Assembly: GCA_964409245.1 (NCBI GenBank)
Contig: CAYPCQ010000033.1
Span: 1-64,000 of the forward strand
Direction: 5' to 3'
Source: CAIMWS01 sp964409245
GTDB lineage: Bacteria > Verrucomicrobiota > Verrucomicrobiia > Limisphaerales > UBA1319
DNA: 64,000 bases
The notes beneath the pieces were generated by a model. That model saw only the letters and a program-made list of their open reading frames with translations. It did not search any database and was not told the origin of the DNA. Position numbers and translations under genes: made by a program. This document shows, piece by piece, positions 34,955 to 42,644 of this stretch. The first letter of the stretch is position 1. Each line of letters begins with the position of its first letter.

Positions 34955-34990
34955 CCCCTGCTGTTTGTGTGAACAGTGTAGGGGTTTTTT
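34955..34990 (+). terminator. Rho-independent terminator candidate
   Basis: CCCCT at 34955-34959 pairs with AGGGG at 34980-34984 and CTGTT with AACAG inside, followed by TTTTTT at 34985-34990. It could end transcription of the giant gene (stop at 34520), though 435 nt is far. No gene was found in 34521-35566. Confidence 0.5.
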
Positions 34991-35000
34991 GGCGGGTTAA

Positions 35001-35059
35001 GCCGGTGGCGTCACACCATATCGGGTTGTCTCCGGTATGGTAAGGTGGCTGCCACCGGC
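35001..35059. repeat. Two-armed inverted repeat in a gene-free interval
   Basis: GCCGGTGGC at 35001-35009 pairs with GCCACCGGC at 35051-35059, and ACCATA at 35015-35020 with TATGGT at 35036-35041, giving a nested, interrupted stem of about 59 nt directly after the terminator at 34955. It could be a cruciform or an RNA structure. Function unknown. Confidence 0.4.
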
Positions 35060-35294
35060 AACCCAATTTGCGATAATGGTCAGCCGATCCTGCGGGAAAA
35101 TCGGGGGTGATCATAAAAGGCATGCCATTGCCCCCGTAAACCGCGGACATTATAATCTGCTTGGCCAATGCTCAGGAAGTTGCGTCCCGGCCGCAGGTAA
35201 TTCCAACCTGGAAAGCGCCGCAAACCGGCGCAATCCAAAACCTGGCGGAGACCCCAGCGCGCCGGATGCCCGGGCGGGCCGCGGAGGGTGCGCG

Positions 35295-35330
35295 AGCTTT
35301 TGGAGTGCGGCGCCGCTGCGCCGCTTTGGC
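35295..35330. repeat. REP-like GC hairpin
   Basis: TTTTGGAGTGCGGCGC, then loop CGCT, then GCGCCGCTTTGG: an imperfect palindrome with the perfect core GCGGCGC/GCGCCGC at 35307-35313 and 35318-35324. It resembles intergenic hairpins I associate with Verrucomicrobia. It lies in the gene-free run 34521-35566. Confidence 0.45.
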
Positions 35331-35566
35331 CCGGCCGCAAACATTCATCACGCTGCCCAATCCAAAATTATTTTCCCCGCTTGATGCTGGTTCCGACAAC
35401 GGGGCGAGAAGATCCGCGATGAGCGCTGCGGGCCGGCCTGGGCTTGGCCTCGGCGATAATCCACCCTCCCCTTCGTCTCTTGCGGGCCTTCTGGAGGCTC
35501 CCATGGCCGGCCAAATACCAGGCGGGCTTTTTGCGAATTACCCGAATCACTGTATTCTGTAGGAGC

Positions 35567-36157
35567 ATGAAAAAATGGACATTGATCGGTTTGTCTGCGG
35601 GGCTGGCGATCCTGCTGGCCGGATGCAAGGCCACCCGGGCCGGATATGAGTCACCCAAATACAAGGTGTTGGGCAAAGATGGCGCCTTTGAAATCAGGGA
35701 TTACCCTGGCATGACCTGGGTCACCACTCCCATGGCCGGATCGGAACGCGGCATGAATGGGGGTTTTGGCCGTTTGTTCGGCTACATCACTGGCCGGAAC
35801 CAGCGCAGCGAAAAAATTGCCATGACGACCCCGGTGTTTATCTCCCCCGGGGAGAACGCGGAGCAAATGAGCTTTGTTTTGCCGAAAAACGTTGCTGAAA
35901 AAGGGGCGCCGCCCCCGGCAGGGACCAATGTGGTGGTCAATTCGGTGGCGGCCGGACGGTTCGCGGTTTTGCGGTTTGACGGATCGCGCACCGGCCAGCA
36001 GCCGCAAAAAGCGGCCCAGCGTCTGCTGGTATGGGCTCGCACCCATAACTTGAAAGCGGTTTCTCCACCCCAATTTGCCTATTACGATCCACCCTGGATT
36101 CCCTGGTTCCTTCGCCGCAACGAAGTCCACGTAAAAGTCGAAGCTGAACAACCTTGA
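35567..36157 (+). CDS. SOUL-family heme-binding lipoprotein
   Basis: 196 residues from the ATG at 35567 (MKKWTLIGLSAGLAILLAGC). The lipobox LLAGC predicts acylation at Cys20 and an envelope location. The open frame continues upstream but without coding character; AGGAG is only 1 nt from this ATG, unusually close. The SOUL/HBP core is visible: YKVLGKDGAFEIRDYPGM, SEKIAMTTPVF, MSFVLPKN, and the C-terminal YYDPPWIPWFLRRNEV. SOUL proteins bind heme or tetrapyrroles; bacterial roles are unclear. It stands alone, with the membrane protein at 36331 downstream. Confidence 0.88.
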   Translation: MKKWTLIGLSAGLAILLAGCKATRAGYESPKYKVLGKDGAFEIRDYPGMTWVTTPMAGSERGMNGGFGRLFGYITGRNQRSEKIAMTTPVFISPGENAEQMSFVLPKNVAEKGAPPPAGTNVVVNSVAAGRFAVLRFDGSRTGQQPQKAAQRLLVWARTHNLKAVSPPQFAYYDPPWIPWFLRRNEVHVKVEAEQP

Positions 36158-36330
36158 AAACGCTGAGCCCAATGGAGCGCAGAGCCGAGGGCGGAACGAA
36201 AAAGCCTGGAGCAGAGGGCGGAGAGCAGAGAGTTAATACGCGGCCTGCTTTTTGTTTGGATTCCCGGCCTGGCCGATGGATGATATCGCCCACATGATCT
36301 GCGGGAACGAAAATATTCGCCCAAAACCGT

Positions 36331-38085
36331 ATGGAAGGTGAACCGACTGGCAGGGCTGGCCAGGCCGGTGGTGGATCGCCATTGGCCTTGCTGCTGGGAA
36401 TCCATGTCCGGCAAGCCTGGCGCAAAGTCCTCGATATCCGCCAGCAGTCGAGGTTGCTCACCTTCCTGATCGGCTCGTTCATGCTGGGATACGTGGGATT
36501 TGCCTTCTGGATGTTCTGGTTTGCCTTGAAACTGGTCGGCCGGTTCCCCGGGTTGGGGGGGATGCTGGCGGAGCGGCTGCTTTACCTGCTGTTCGCGTTT
36601 CTGTTCGTGATGCTGCTGTTCAGCAACCTGGTCATAAATTACACGAACCTGTTCCGCAACCGTGAAACGGCGTTTCTGATCCCGCTGCCCATCCCCACCC
36701 ATGTGATCTATCAGTGGAAGCTGCTGGAGTCCGCCATCCTGGCCTCGTGGGCTTTCCTGTTCCTGATCGCGCCGTTCCTGGTGGCCTACGGGCTGAATTT
36801 CCATGCTCCCTGGCATTTTTACCTGGTCACCCCGATCCTGGTGGGCATTTTCATCGTCATCCCCGCCGTGGCCGGGGCGTGGGGCGCCATCATGGTGGCG
36901 CGCCACCTGGACCGCAAAACCTTCCAGATCGCAGCCCTGGTTTCCGGGCTGGCCTGCCTGATCCTCATGGCCGTGGCCTTCCAGCCGGCGCCCATTGCGG
37001 ACGACATGCTGGAAACCCGCGTGATGGATGTGCTGGATCGTTTGATGTATCGCACCCGGTTCGCGCAGGCAGCCTGCCTGCCGAGCCATTGGCTGGCCGC
37101 CAGCGTGGTGAACTGGTCCGAGGGCGCCTGGCTCACGGCGGGGTTCTTTGCCCTGGTGATGCTCAGCAACGCTTTGTTCTTCGGCTACCTTGGCTTCACC
37201 CGGCTGGGGGGGGCTTTCTACGAGGCCAATTCCGCCGTCCAAAGCCGGGGCCGGCTGCTGGCAAACTGGTGGAGCGCCCGCCAGCAGGCCCGGGGCCGCC
37301 GCTTTGAATTCCGCGGGGCGGGCTTGGAATCCGCGTTCAAGCTGCTGTTCTGGCTGCGCTCCGATACCCGGGCTTTGCTGGTAAAGGATGCCCGGCTCTT
37401 CTGGAGGGATACCTCCCAATGGGCCCAAACGCTGATGCTGTTCGGCTTGCTGGGGATTTACATCCTCAACTTGCGCCAATTCTCCCGGCAGCTGACCAAT
37501 CCCTTTTGGATCAACCTGGTCTCCCATTTGAATCTCCTGGCTTGCTCCCTCAACCTGGCCACCCTCACCAACCGCTTCGTTTTTCCGCAATTCTCCCTGG
37601 AGGGCAAACGCTTTTGGATCATCGGCATGGCGCCCTTGGGGCTGCTGCGGATCGCCAGGGCCAAATTCTGGCTGGCCAGCGGGGCCTCCTGGCTCCTGAC
37701 CTGCGGGTTGATGTGGCTTTCCTGCCACATGCTGCAAATGGAATGGCAGCAGACCCTCTTTTTCATGGGCGCCGTCAGCGTCATGACTTTCACCCTATGC
37801 GGCCTGGCGGTCGGCCTGGGCACCCTTTACCCCAATCTCAAAGAGGATAATCCGGGCAAAATCGTGAGCGGCTTTGGCGGAACCTTCTGCCTGGTTTTGA
37901 GCTTCATCTACATCATCGGCTCGGTGGTGGTTCTGGCGGCCACCTCGCCCATCACGCGCTGGGGCCTGCCCAGCCCGGAACGCACCGCCCTGGGCGGAAC
38001 CCTCTTCCTGGTTTGGTCCGTGCTGGCCGGCTGGGTGCCGTTCCGCCTGGGCCTTCGCCGCCTGAAAACCATGGAAGTTTATTGA
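36331..38085 (+). CDS. Large polytopic membrane protein, putative ABC-2-type exporter permease
   Basis: 584 residues with about 11-12 hydrophobic helices (for example LLTFLIGSFMLGYVGFAFWM, LLYLLFAFLFVMLLFSNLVI, FYLVTPILVGIFIVIPAVAG). A cytoplasmic stretch around 305-355 is rich in Arg. The motif YPNLKEDNPGKIVSGFGGTF near residues 492-511 and the GKRFWIIGMAPL segment resemble bacterial putative ABC-exporter permeases. No ATP-binding subunit is adjacent, so partner and cargo are unknown. The next gene is convergent (13 nt between stops). Confidence 0.7.
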   Translation: MEGEPTGRAGQAGGGSPLALLLGIHVRQAWRKVLDIRQQSRLLTFLIGSFMLGYVGFAFWMFWFALKLVGRFPGLGGMLAERLLYLLFAFLFVMLLFSNLVINYTNLFRNRETAFLIPLPIPTHVIYQWKLLESAILASWAFLFLIAPFLVAYGLNFHAPWHFYLVTPILVGIFIVIPAVAGAWGAIMVARHLDRKTFQIAALVSGLACLILMAVAFQPAPIADDMLETRVMDVLDRLMYRTRFAQAACLPSHWLAASVVNWSEGAWLTAGFFALVMLSNALFFGYLGFTRLGGAFYEANSAVQSRGRLLANWWSARQQARGRRFEFRGAGLESAFKLLFWLRSDTRALLVKDARLFWRDTSQWAQTLMLFGLLGIYILNLRQFSRQLTNPFWINLVSHLNLLACSLNLATLTNRFVFPQFSLEGKRFWIIGMAPLGLLRIARAKFWLASGASWLLTCGLMWLSCHMLQMEWQQTLFFMGAVSVMTFTLCGLAVGLGTLYPNLKEDNPGKIVSGFGGTFCLVLSFIYIIGSVVVLAATSPITRWGLPSPERTALGGTLFLVWSVLAGWVPFRLGLRRLKTMEVY

Positions 38086-38098
38086 TCCGCCAGGCGCC

Positions 38099-39067
38099 TC
38101 AGCGCAGCCGGATGCGCCGGTAAACACCCGGCAAACGGCCGGTGGCATCCAGCTGAACCTGGTAGTAACCGCCGTCTTTGAGCAGTTGTATCCCCACCAG
38201 GGCCGGGCAGAGGCGGACGCGGAACGGCTGCCAATACTTCGCCTGGTTCAAGGCGGTGCTCATGCGCCGGGCGGAATTGCCCAGGAATTTGAGGACCGGC
38301 ATGCCCGCCAGCAGCCGGCTCTTCCAGTAAATCAGCGGGGAGTGCAGGTGCCCGATGAAGGTGGCTTCCACCTGGGCCAGCTTCTGGCGGACGGCGTCGA
38401 TTTCCCGCAGGAAGGGCAAGGCGGTGGGATCATGGCAAAAAAGGATGATCCGGCGCCCGGCCGGCGCCTGGCGGAAACAGTCCTCCACGGCGGACAGGTA
38501 TTCGCGGCGGATTTCCCGCCAGGCGGGTATTTCATCCGGCAGCAGCTCAGGCTCGTAAACCGGCAGGGCCAGCACGGTGGAGGCCACCCCGATGAGGTGG
38601 CAGGCGCCGTAAGAGGCATGCCACAGGGGACGCAACCCCAGGCTGGTTTGGAGCCGCTCCCAACTGGCCAGGCGGGGTCCGCCCCGGGCGCCAAAAAGGC
38701 TCATTTTGCCGAGCTCATGATCGCCCAAAACAGCGTGGAAATCGGCGAAGCGCTGGCGCAAAAGGCCGAGGCACTCGGCCACACTAGCGTGGCAGGCGGC
38801 ATCCGAGACCCCCTCGAAAGCGCTATCGCAGGAGTAATCGCCATTGGCCACCACCACCTCCGGGTGGCCCACCGTGGCGAGGAACTGCTGCAGGGCGTGG
38901 TTGTGGCCAAACGGATCGCGCTGCCAGATAAAATGGCGGAAAGCCCGCGCCAGCAACCGCAGGATGGGATTGCCGATGACCTGGTATTCCGTCAGGCCGC
39001 GCGCCTGCTCGGCCTGGCCCGCGTAATGGATATCGCTCAGGACAACGAGCGTGCGATCCCCTCCCAT
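38099..39067 (-). CDS. Calcineurin-like metallophosphoesterase
   Basis: 322 residues, no signal peptide. The dinuclear-metal motifs are present in order: DIHY near residue 12 (DxH), NGDY near residue 75, GDHE near residue 115 (the usual GNHD/E), CHD near residue 211, and GHLH near residue 240. It hydrolyses phosphoesters with Mn/Fe-type metals; the substrate cannot be predicted. It follows the aldo-keto reductase gene on the same strand after 20 nt, so the two are probably cotranscribed. Confidence 0.85.
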   Translation of the reverse strand: MGGDRTLVVLSDIHYAGQAEQARGLTEYQVIGNPILRLLARAFRHFIWQRDPFGHNHALQQFLATVGHPEVVVANGDYSCDSAFEGVSDAACHASVAECLGLLRQRFADFHAVLGDHELGKMSLFGARGGPRLASWERLQTSLGLRPLWHASYGACHLIGVASTVLALPVYEPELLPDEIPAWREIRREYLSAVEDCFRQAPAGRRIILFCHDPTALPFLREIDAVRQKLAQVEATFIGHLHSPLIYWKSRLLAGMPVLKFLGNSARRMSTALNQAKYWQPFRVRLCPALVGIQLLKDGGYYQVQLDATGRLPGVYRRIRLR

Positions 39068-39087
39068 GGATTTTACCCCGCCCGGTC

Positions 39088-39987
39088 TCAGCCCAATTCC
39101 GACAAGGCGCGGTTCATCCGTTCGATGGCCTCATCGATTTCAGCGGTGCTTTTGAAGCCAATCACCACGGCATCGAGTTCCGGAGTGGACATGGCGAACC
39201 GGATCGATTTTTCGCGATCCTCAGCTTTCACAAAATCGCCATTGCCGATGATTTTCATGCCGATCACGCCATGGCCCTGACGGTGCATTTCGCGGATCTC
39301 GGCGAGCACGGGGCGCAGGTCGTCGCCCGGCTCGTTCCAATTTGCCGATTGGCCGTCGATGAATTTGGCCTGCGGATTCACCCGGACGAGGTTGACGTTC
39401 ACCCACGGCTCCCGGGAGGCGCGGCCCAGCGCTTTGAGGCTGTGGCAGGAAAGCCCTTTGGTCCGGATGACCTGTTTATCCTGGGCTTCCAGGAAGGCAT
39501 CCATGACCCGTTTCTGATCCTCGGGCCAGGTGGTGGTGGTCATGCAATGCAGCAGGCAGCTATCGATGTAATCAACGCCCAGATCCTTGCGGAAACGGTC
39601 CAAAACTTCCATCGGCTTTTCCGGGCGGCCGCCCATTTTGGTCTGGATAAAGAGCTTCTCCCGGGGCAGCCCCTTGATGGCATCCCGAATCCAATCGTGG
39701 TTTTTATACGATTCGGCGGTGTCGATGTAAGTGATGCCTTGATCGAAGGCGTAGCGCAAAAGGCGGTTGAAACCTTCCCGGCCCAAGGCGCGCTGCACCT
39801 CGCCGCTGTTGCTGCCGGTGCCGATGCCCAAGCGGCTGCAGCGCAGGCCGGTTTTCCCCAGGGGCACCTGGTCGGCTGCGGTTCGTTTCCGGTTTGCGGC
39901 GGGCAGGGAGACGCCCGCCAGGGCGGTGCCCGCCAAAACGGCGGACTTATGCAAAAAATCACGCCGGGATAGATGCAAGTTGTTCAT
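39088..39987 (-). CDS. Aldo/keto reductase with Tat signal
   Basis: 299 residues from the ATG at 39987 (MNNLHLSRRDFLHKSAVLAG); an upstream in-frame start at 40008 adds only 7 residues. The twin-arginine motif SRRDFLHKS and hydrophobic run predict Tat export, a common layout for verrucomicrobial oxidoreductases. The TIM barrel has the AKR markers DTAESYKNHDWIRDAI (catalytic Asp/Tyr), FIQTKMGG (Lys) and SCLLHCMT (His). Probably NADP-dependent, acting on a sugar or ketone. It sits between the GH172-like gene and the metallophosphoesterase on the same strand. Confidence 0.87.
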   Translation of the reverse strand: MNNLHLSRRDFLHKSAVLAGTALAGVSLPAANRKRTAADQVPLGKTGLRCSRLGIGTGSNSGEVQRALGREGFNRLLRYAFDQGITYIDTAESYKNHDWIRDAIKGLPREKLFIQTKMGGRPEKPMEVLDRFRKDLGVDYIDSCLLHCMTTTTWPEDQKRVMDAFLEAQDKQVIRTKGLSCHSLKALGRASREPWVNVNLVRVNPQAKFIDGQSANWNEPGDDLRPVLAEIREMHRQGHGVIGMKIIGNGDFVKAEDREKSIRFAMSTPELDAVVIGFKSTAEIDEAIERMNRALSELG

Positions 39988-40077
39988 AACGGGTTTAGGA
40001 TAACGCAATTGCGGCCCGCAGGCAACGGAGGTTTTGGCCCGGCTCGCCAGGTGGCCAGCCGGCCTCCGAGGCCCGGA

Positions 40078-41706
40078 TCATTGGTATAGCCTGGGCGTTT
40101 TGCGCCAGTCCAAATCCTTCTCATGGGCCATGTCCGCCACGCGGGGACGCCGCTCCCGGAGGCGGACGGATTCAAGGCCGAGAAAGTGGCCTTGGGACAC
40201 CGGATTCTTGCCCACACATTCCAGGCGCAAAGTGTACAGGCCAGGGTCGGGCCAAAAGTCGAGCAGATGGAACTCCTCAGCCGCCATTTTGGCGCTGTAG
40301 CAATCGATCACGCCGCCGAGTTTGACACCATTGAGGTAGGCCTGGTATTTGCCGTAATCGTCCGCTTTGGTCAGGTTGAGCAGCAGCCGGAGCGGCTCCT
40401 TTTTTTGCACTTTGAAGGGGATTTCGAGCCAGGCCCCTTCGGCCTTTTCGGGTTTGTAGAAAAGCTGGGGATTTTCGTGGAGTTCAAGGGCCTGGGCAAG
40501 GGAGGCGCCGGGAGCGTGATATTGGGCGCCAGTGAAGTCCCTGGCCAGCACCGTCACGCGCTCCAGGCTGGGGAGTTTGCGCTCACGGGCATGGGGAGCG
40601 CGGGCCTCGAACGAGGGGGCGCCAGTCTGATACCAAAAGGCCACACTGGCAAAATCGTCCTCCCGCTCATTCCAGCTGTTGCTTTTGTGGGCGGGGTTTT
40701 CATCGGGCGAAATCCAGCCAAAATGTTCCAGGGTGACCTTGATGCCCGTGTTGAACACCAGGGGATCATTGATATGCCAGCGATAGGCGCTGGTGTGCCC
40801 GCCGACAATCCCCCATTGGTCGAAATACGGCACGCCAAAGTAAGGGGTGCTGGTCACCTTCAAGCCCCAGGCGGAAAGGAAATAATCTTCGGTCCCGGTG
40901 CCCCAGATGGATGGCTTGGCCTCGCCGTCGATGTATATTTTTTCATCGCCCTCCCCGAACCAGGCCGGGCTGCGGGTGCGGACCGCCAGCACGGTGCCGA
41001 CATAATGGCCCTTGCCCTGGGTATCGAGGACCACGTAATCCTGGCCATGTTTCACCGGGTATTCCTGGCGGTATTGGGCATAAAAGTAAGGCGCCTCCGG
41101 GGGCACGCCTTTCTTGATCCAATCGATGTTGTAGTAAAGCAGGGCGATCTCCTTGTCGCTTTGGTTCACAATCTCGATCCGCGCCGATTTCCGGAATGGC
41201 ATGTTCCAGAAACAATTATAGGAATCGGCGTCCTCGACAATCACCGGCAGGCTGACGACCTCCCGGCGCTGGCCGAAGCAATTGGCAAAGAAGTCGCCCA
41301 CCGGCGCCTCCACGGCGGGGCGGGAGTCCCCATCCCAGAACATCCGCAACAGCATTTCCTGGTGGTTGGCGGACCCTTGTTTGGACCAATTCTGGGGCTC
41401 CGGCCCCAGGAAGGTGAGCCAGATATGGGTGATCACACCCGGGCCTTGCTCGTCGAGCAGGACGTGGGTTTCACCCGGGGCCACGCGGAAATTGTCCCAG
41501 TTGCTGGCCTCATCCAGATCTCCGCGGGGATCGGCCTTGGGCAGGAGCTTGCGTTCTCCCCCACCCCGGCGCACCTCGCCGGCCCGCATGGTGGAGGTAG
41601 CCCGCATGGAGCGCCCCTCCTGCGGTTTGGCCAGTTGTTCAAGCATTTGGGCCGGGGCCAGATAGGGCGCCAGCAAAAGCGGAGAGAGTATCAGCAACCT
41701 TTTCAT
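40078..41706 (-). CDS. Secreted DUF2961 protein (GH172-like)
   Basis: 542 residues with a signal peptide (MKRLLILSPLLLAPYLAPAQ). The DUF2961 core runs from about 60 to 385: DEASNWDNFRVAPGETHVLL, GVITHIWLTFLG, MLLRMFWDGD, APVGDFFANCFG, CFWNMPFRKSARIEI, IWGTGTEDYFLSAWG. DUF2961 founded family GH172, which includes enzymes acting on alpha-D-fructofuranosides and arabinofuranosides. The two catalytic acidic regions (GDFF and GTGTEDYF) are conserved. A C-terminal beta-rich module (~395-520) may bind carbohydrate. First gene of a likely three-gene minus-strand run with the aldo-keto reductase and phosphoesterase. Confidence 0.88.
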   Translation of the reverse strand: MKRLLILSPLLLAPYLAPAQMLEQLAKPQEGRSMRATSTMRAGEVRRGGGERKLLPKADPRGDLDEASNWDNFRVAPGETHVLLDEQGPGVITHIWLTFLGPEPQNWSKQGSANHQEMLLRMFWDGDSRPAVEAPVGDFFANCFGQRREVVSLPVIVEDADSYNCFWNMPFRKSARIEIVNQSDKEIALLYYNIDWIKKGVPPEAPYFYAQYRQEYPVKHGQDYVVLDTQGKGHYVGTVLAVRTRSPAWFGEGDEKIYIDGEAKPSIWGTGTEDYFLSAWGLKVTSTPYFGVPYFDQWGIVGGHTSAYRWHINDPLVFNTGIKVTLEHFGWISPDENPAHKSNSWNEREDDFASVAFWYQTGAPSFEARAPHARERKLPSLERVTVLARDFTGAQYHAPGASLAQALELHENPQLFYKPEKAEGAWLEIPFKVQKKEPLRLLLNLTKADDYGKYQAYLNGVKLGGVIDCYSAKMAAEEFHLLDFWPDPGLYTLRLECVGKNPVSQGHFLGLESVRLRERRPRVADMAHEKDLDWRKTPRLYQ

Positions 41707-41812
41707 ATGTTCGATTTGAGCGGCTATTATAAGCGTGGTGGCGGCGGCGATTCAAGCTGGTTAAGCGGAAATGAAGGCGGGCGGCCCGGCCCGGCCGCAA
41801 CCTTGCATTTGC

Positions 41813-42493
41813 TTACATTTCGGGAAAAAAACGCCCCCGCAATTCGGCGAGGTTGTCGTCCAGGGAATACCCGATCCCCACGGCCACATAGAACAGAGAA
41901 CCGACTGCATTCTGATTGGCATCCTGGCCGCACACGATATCCACCCGGCTCTTGAAACAGGTGTTCACGGTGGATATCGACTTATAAAAATGGTCCAGGC
42001 CATTCATTTCGAGGTCGGGCGTGCCGCCGCTCTTATGCACGAAATATTGCTTCACCAGGTATGCCCCGGCGGTGCGGAACAAGGTTTCCTCCAGGGAAGC
42101 AAACGGCAGGTGGGATGCCGCCAGCCCGCGGAATTGGGACAGGATGGGGCAACCGCTGGTGGCCATGACCAATCCCACCAGCGACCGCAATGCGGTCTGG
42201 ACATCGCACTCCTTCAGGTAAATGCGCTCGGGTGAAGTGACCCTCACTTCGGCCCGGGCATAAGACAAAGTATCCTTGAATTCCGTGATGATGTTTTCCA
42301 GGGCCAGGGCGGCGGGACAGTAAACGCAGCTGCCGCGCGGGAGCGGGCAATTGGAGCATTGATGAAATCCCAGCCGGACCCAATCCGGGTGCGGGCGCGC
42401 ATCGGCTTTAGTATCAGGAACCTGCCGCGGATCCACCTTGAATTCAAACAACCGGCCAGATTCCATGGTGATGCGGTACTCGATCATCTTCAT
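41813..42493 (-). CDS. Conserved cysteine-rich protein (DUF6901-like)
   Basis: 226 residues from the ATG at 42493 (MKMIEYRITMESGRLFEFKV), preceded by AAGGTGG; a longer open frame upstream lacks coding character. Four cysteines, CSNCPLPRGSCVYC, near residues 45-58 look like a metal site, probably zinc. Later stretches (YLKECDVQTALRSLVGLVMA, GCPILSQFRGLAA) are well ordered and helical. No signal peptide or membrane helix, so cytoplasmic. I recall similar proteins as DUF6901 in Verrucomicrobia and delta-proteobacteria, without known function. It is divergent from the histidine kinase gene 151 bp away and could be its partner or target. Confidence 0.7.
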   Translation of the reverse strand: MKMIEYRITMESGRLFEFKVDPRQVPDTKADARPHPDWVRLGFHQCSNCPLPRGSCVYCPAALALENIITEFKDTLSYARAEVRVTSPERIYLKECDVQTALRSLVGLVMATSGCPILSQFRGLAASHLPFASLEETLFRTAGAYLVKQYFVHKSGGTPDLEMNGLDHFYKSISTVNTCFKSRVDIVCGQDANQNAVGSLFYVAVGIGYSLDDNLAELRGRFFPEM

Positions 42494-42644
42494 AAGAAAC
42501 ACCACCTTGAACGGATTGACAAATGCAATCCGCGGCCGGTGTTCTGGGCAATTTATTCCAAAACCATCCCCAGCAGAGATTCCAGACCACCGGGAAACGG
42601 GCTGGACGCATCCCGGAAAAAGGAGCAGATTGCCATGGTGGCTG

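Noticed and set aside
34908..35168. 86-codon minus-strand frame
   Set aside because: Covers the terminator and the nested inverted repeat; no conserved motif.
36082..37737. 551-codon minus-strand open frame
   Set aside because: Shadow of the polytopic membrane protein at 36331-38085; Gln/Gly/Pro-rich without conserved features.
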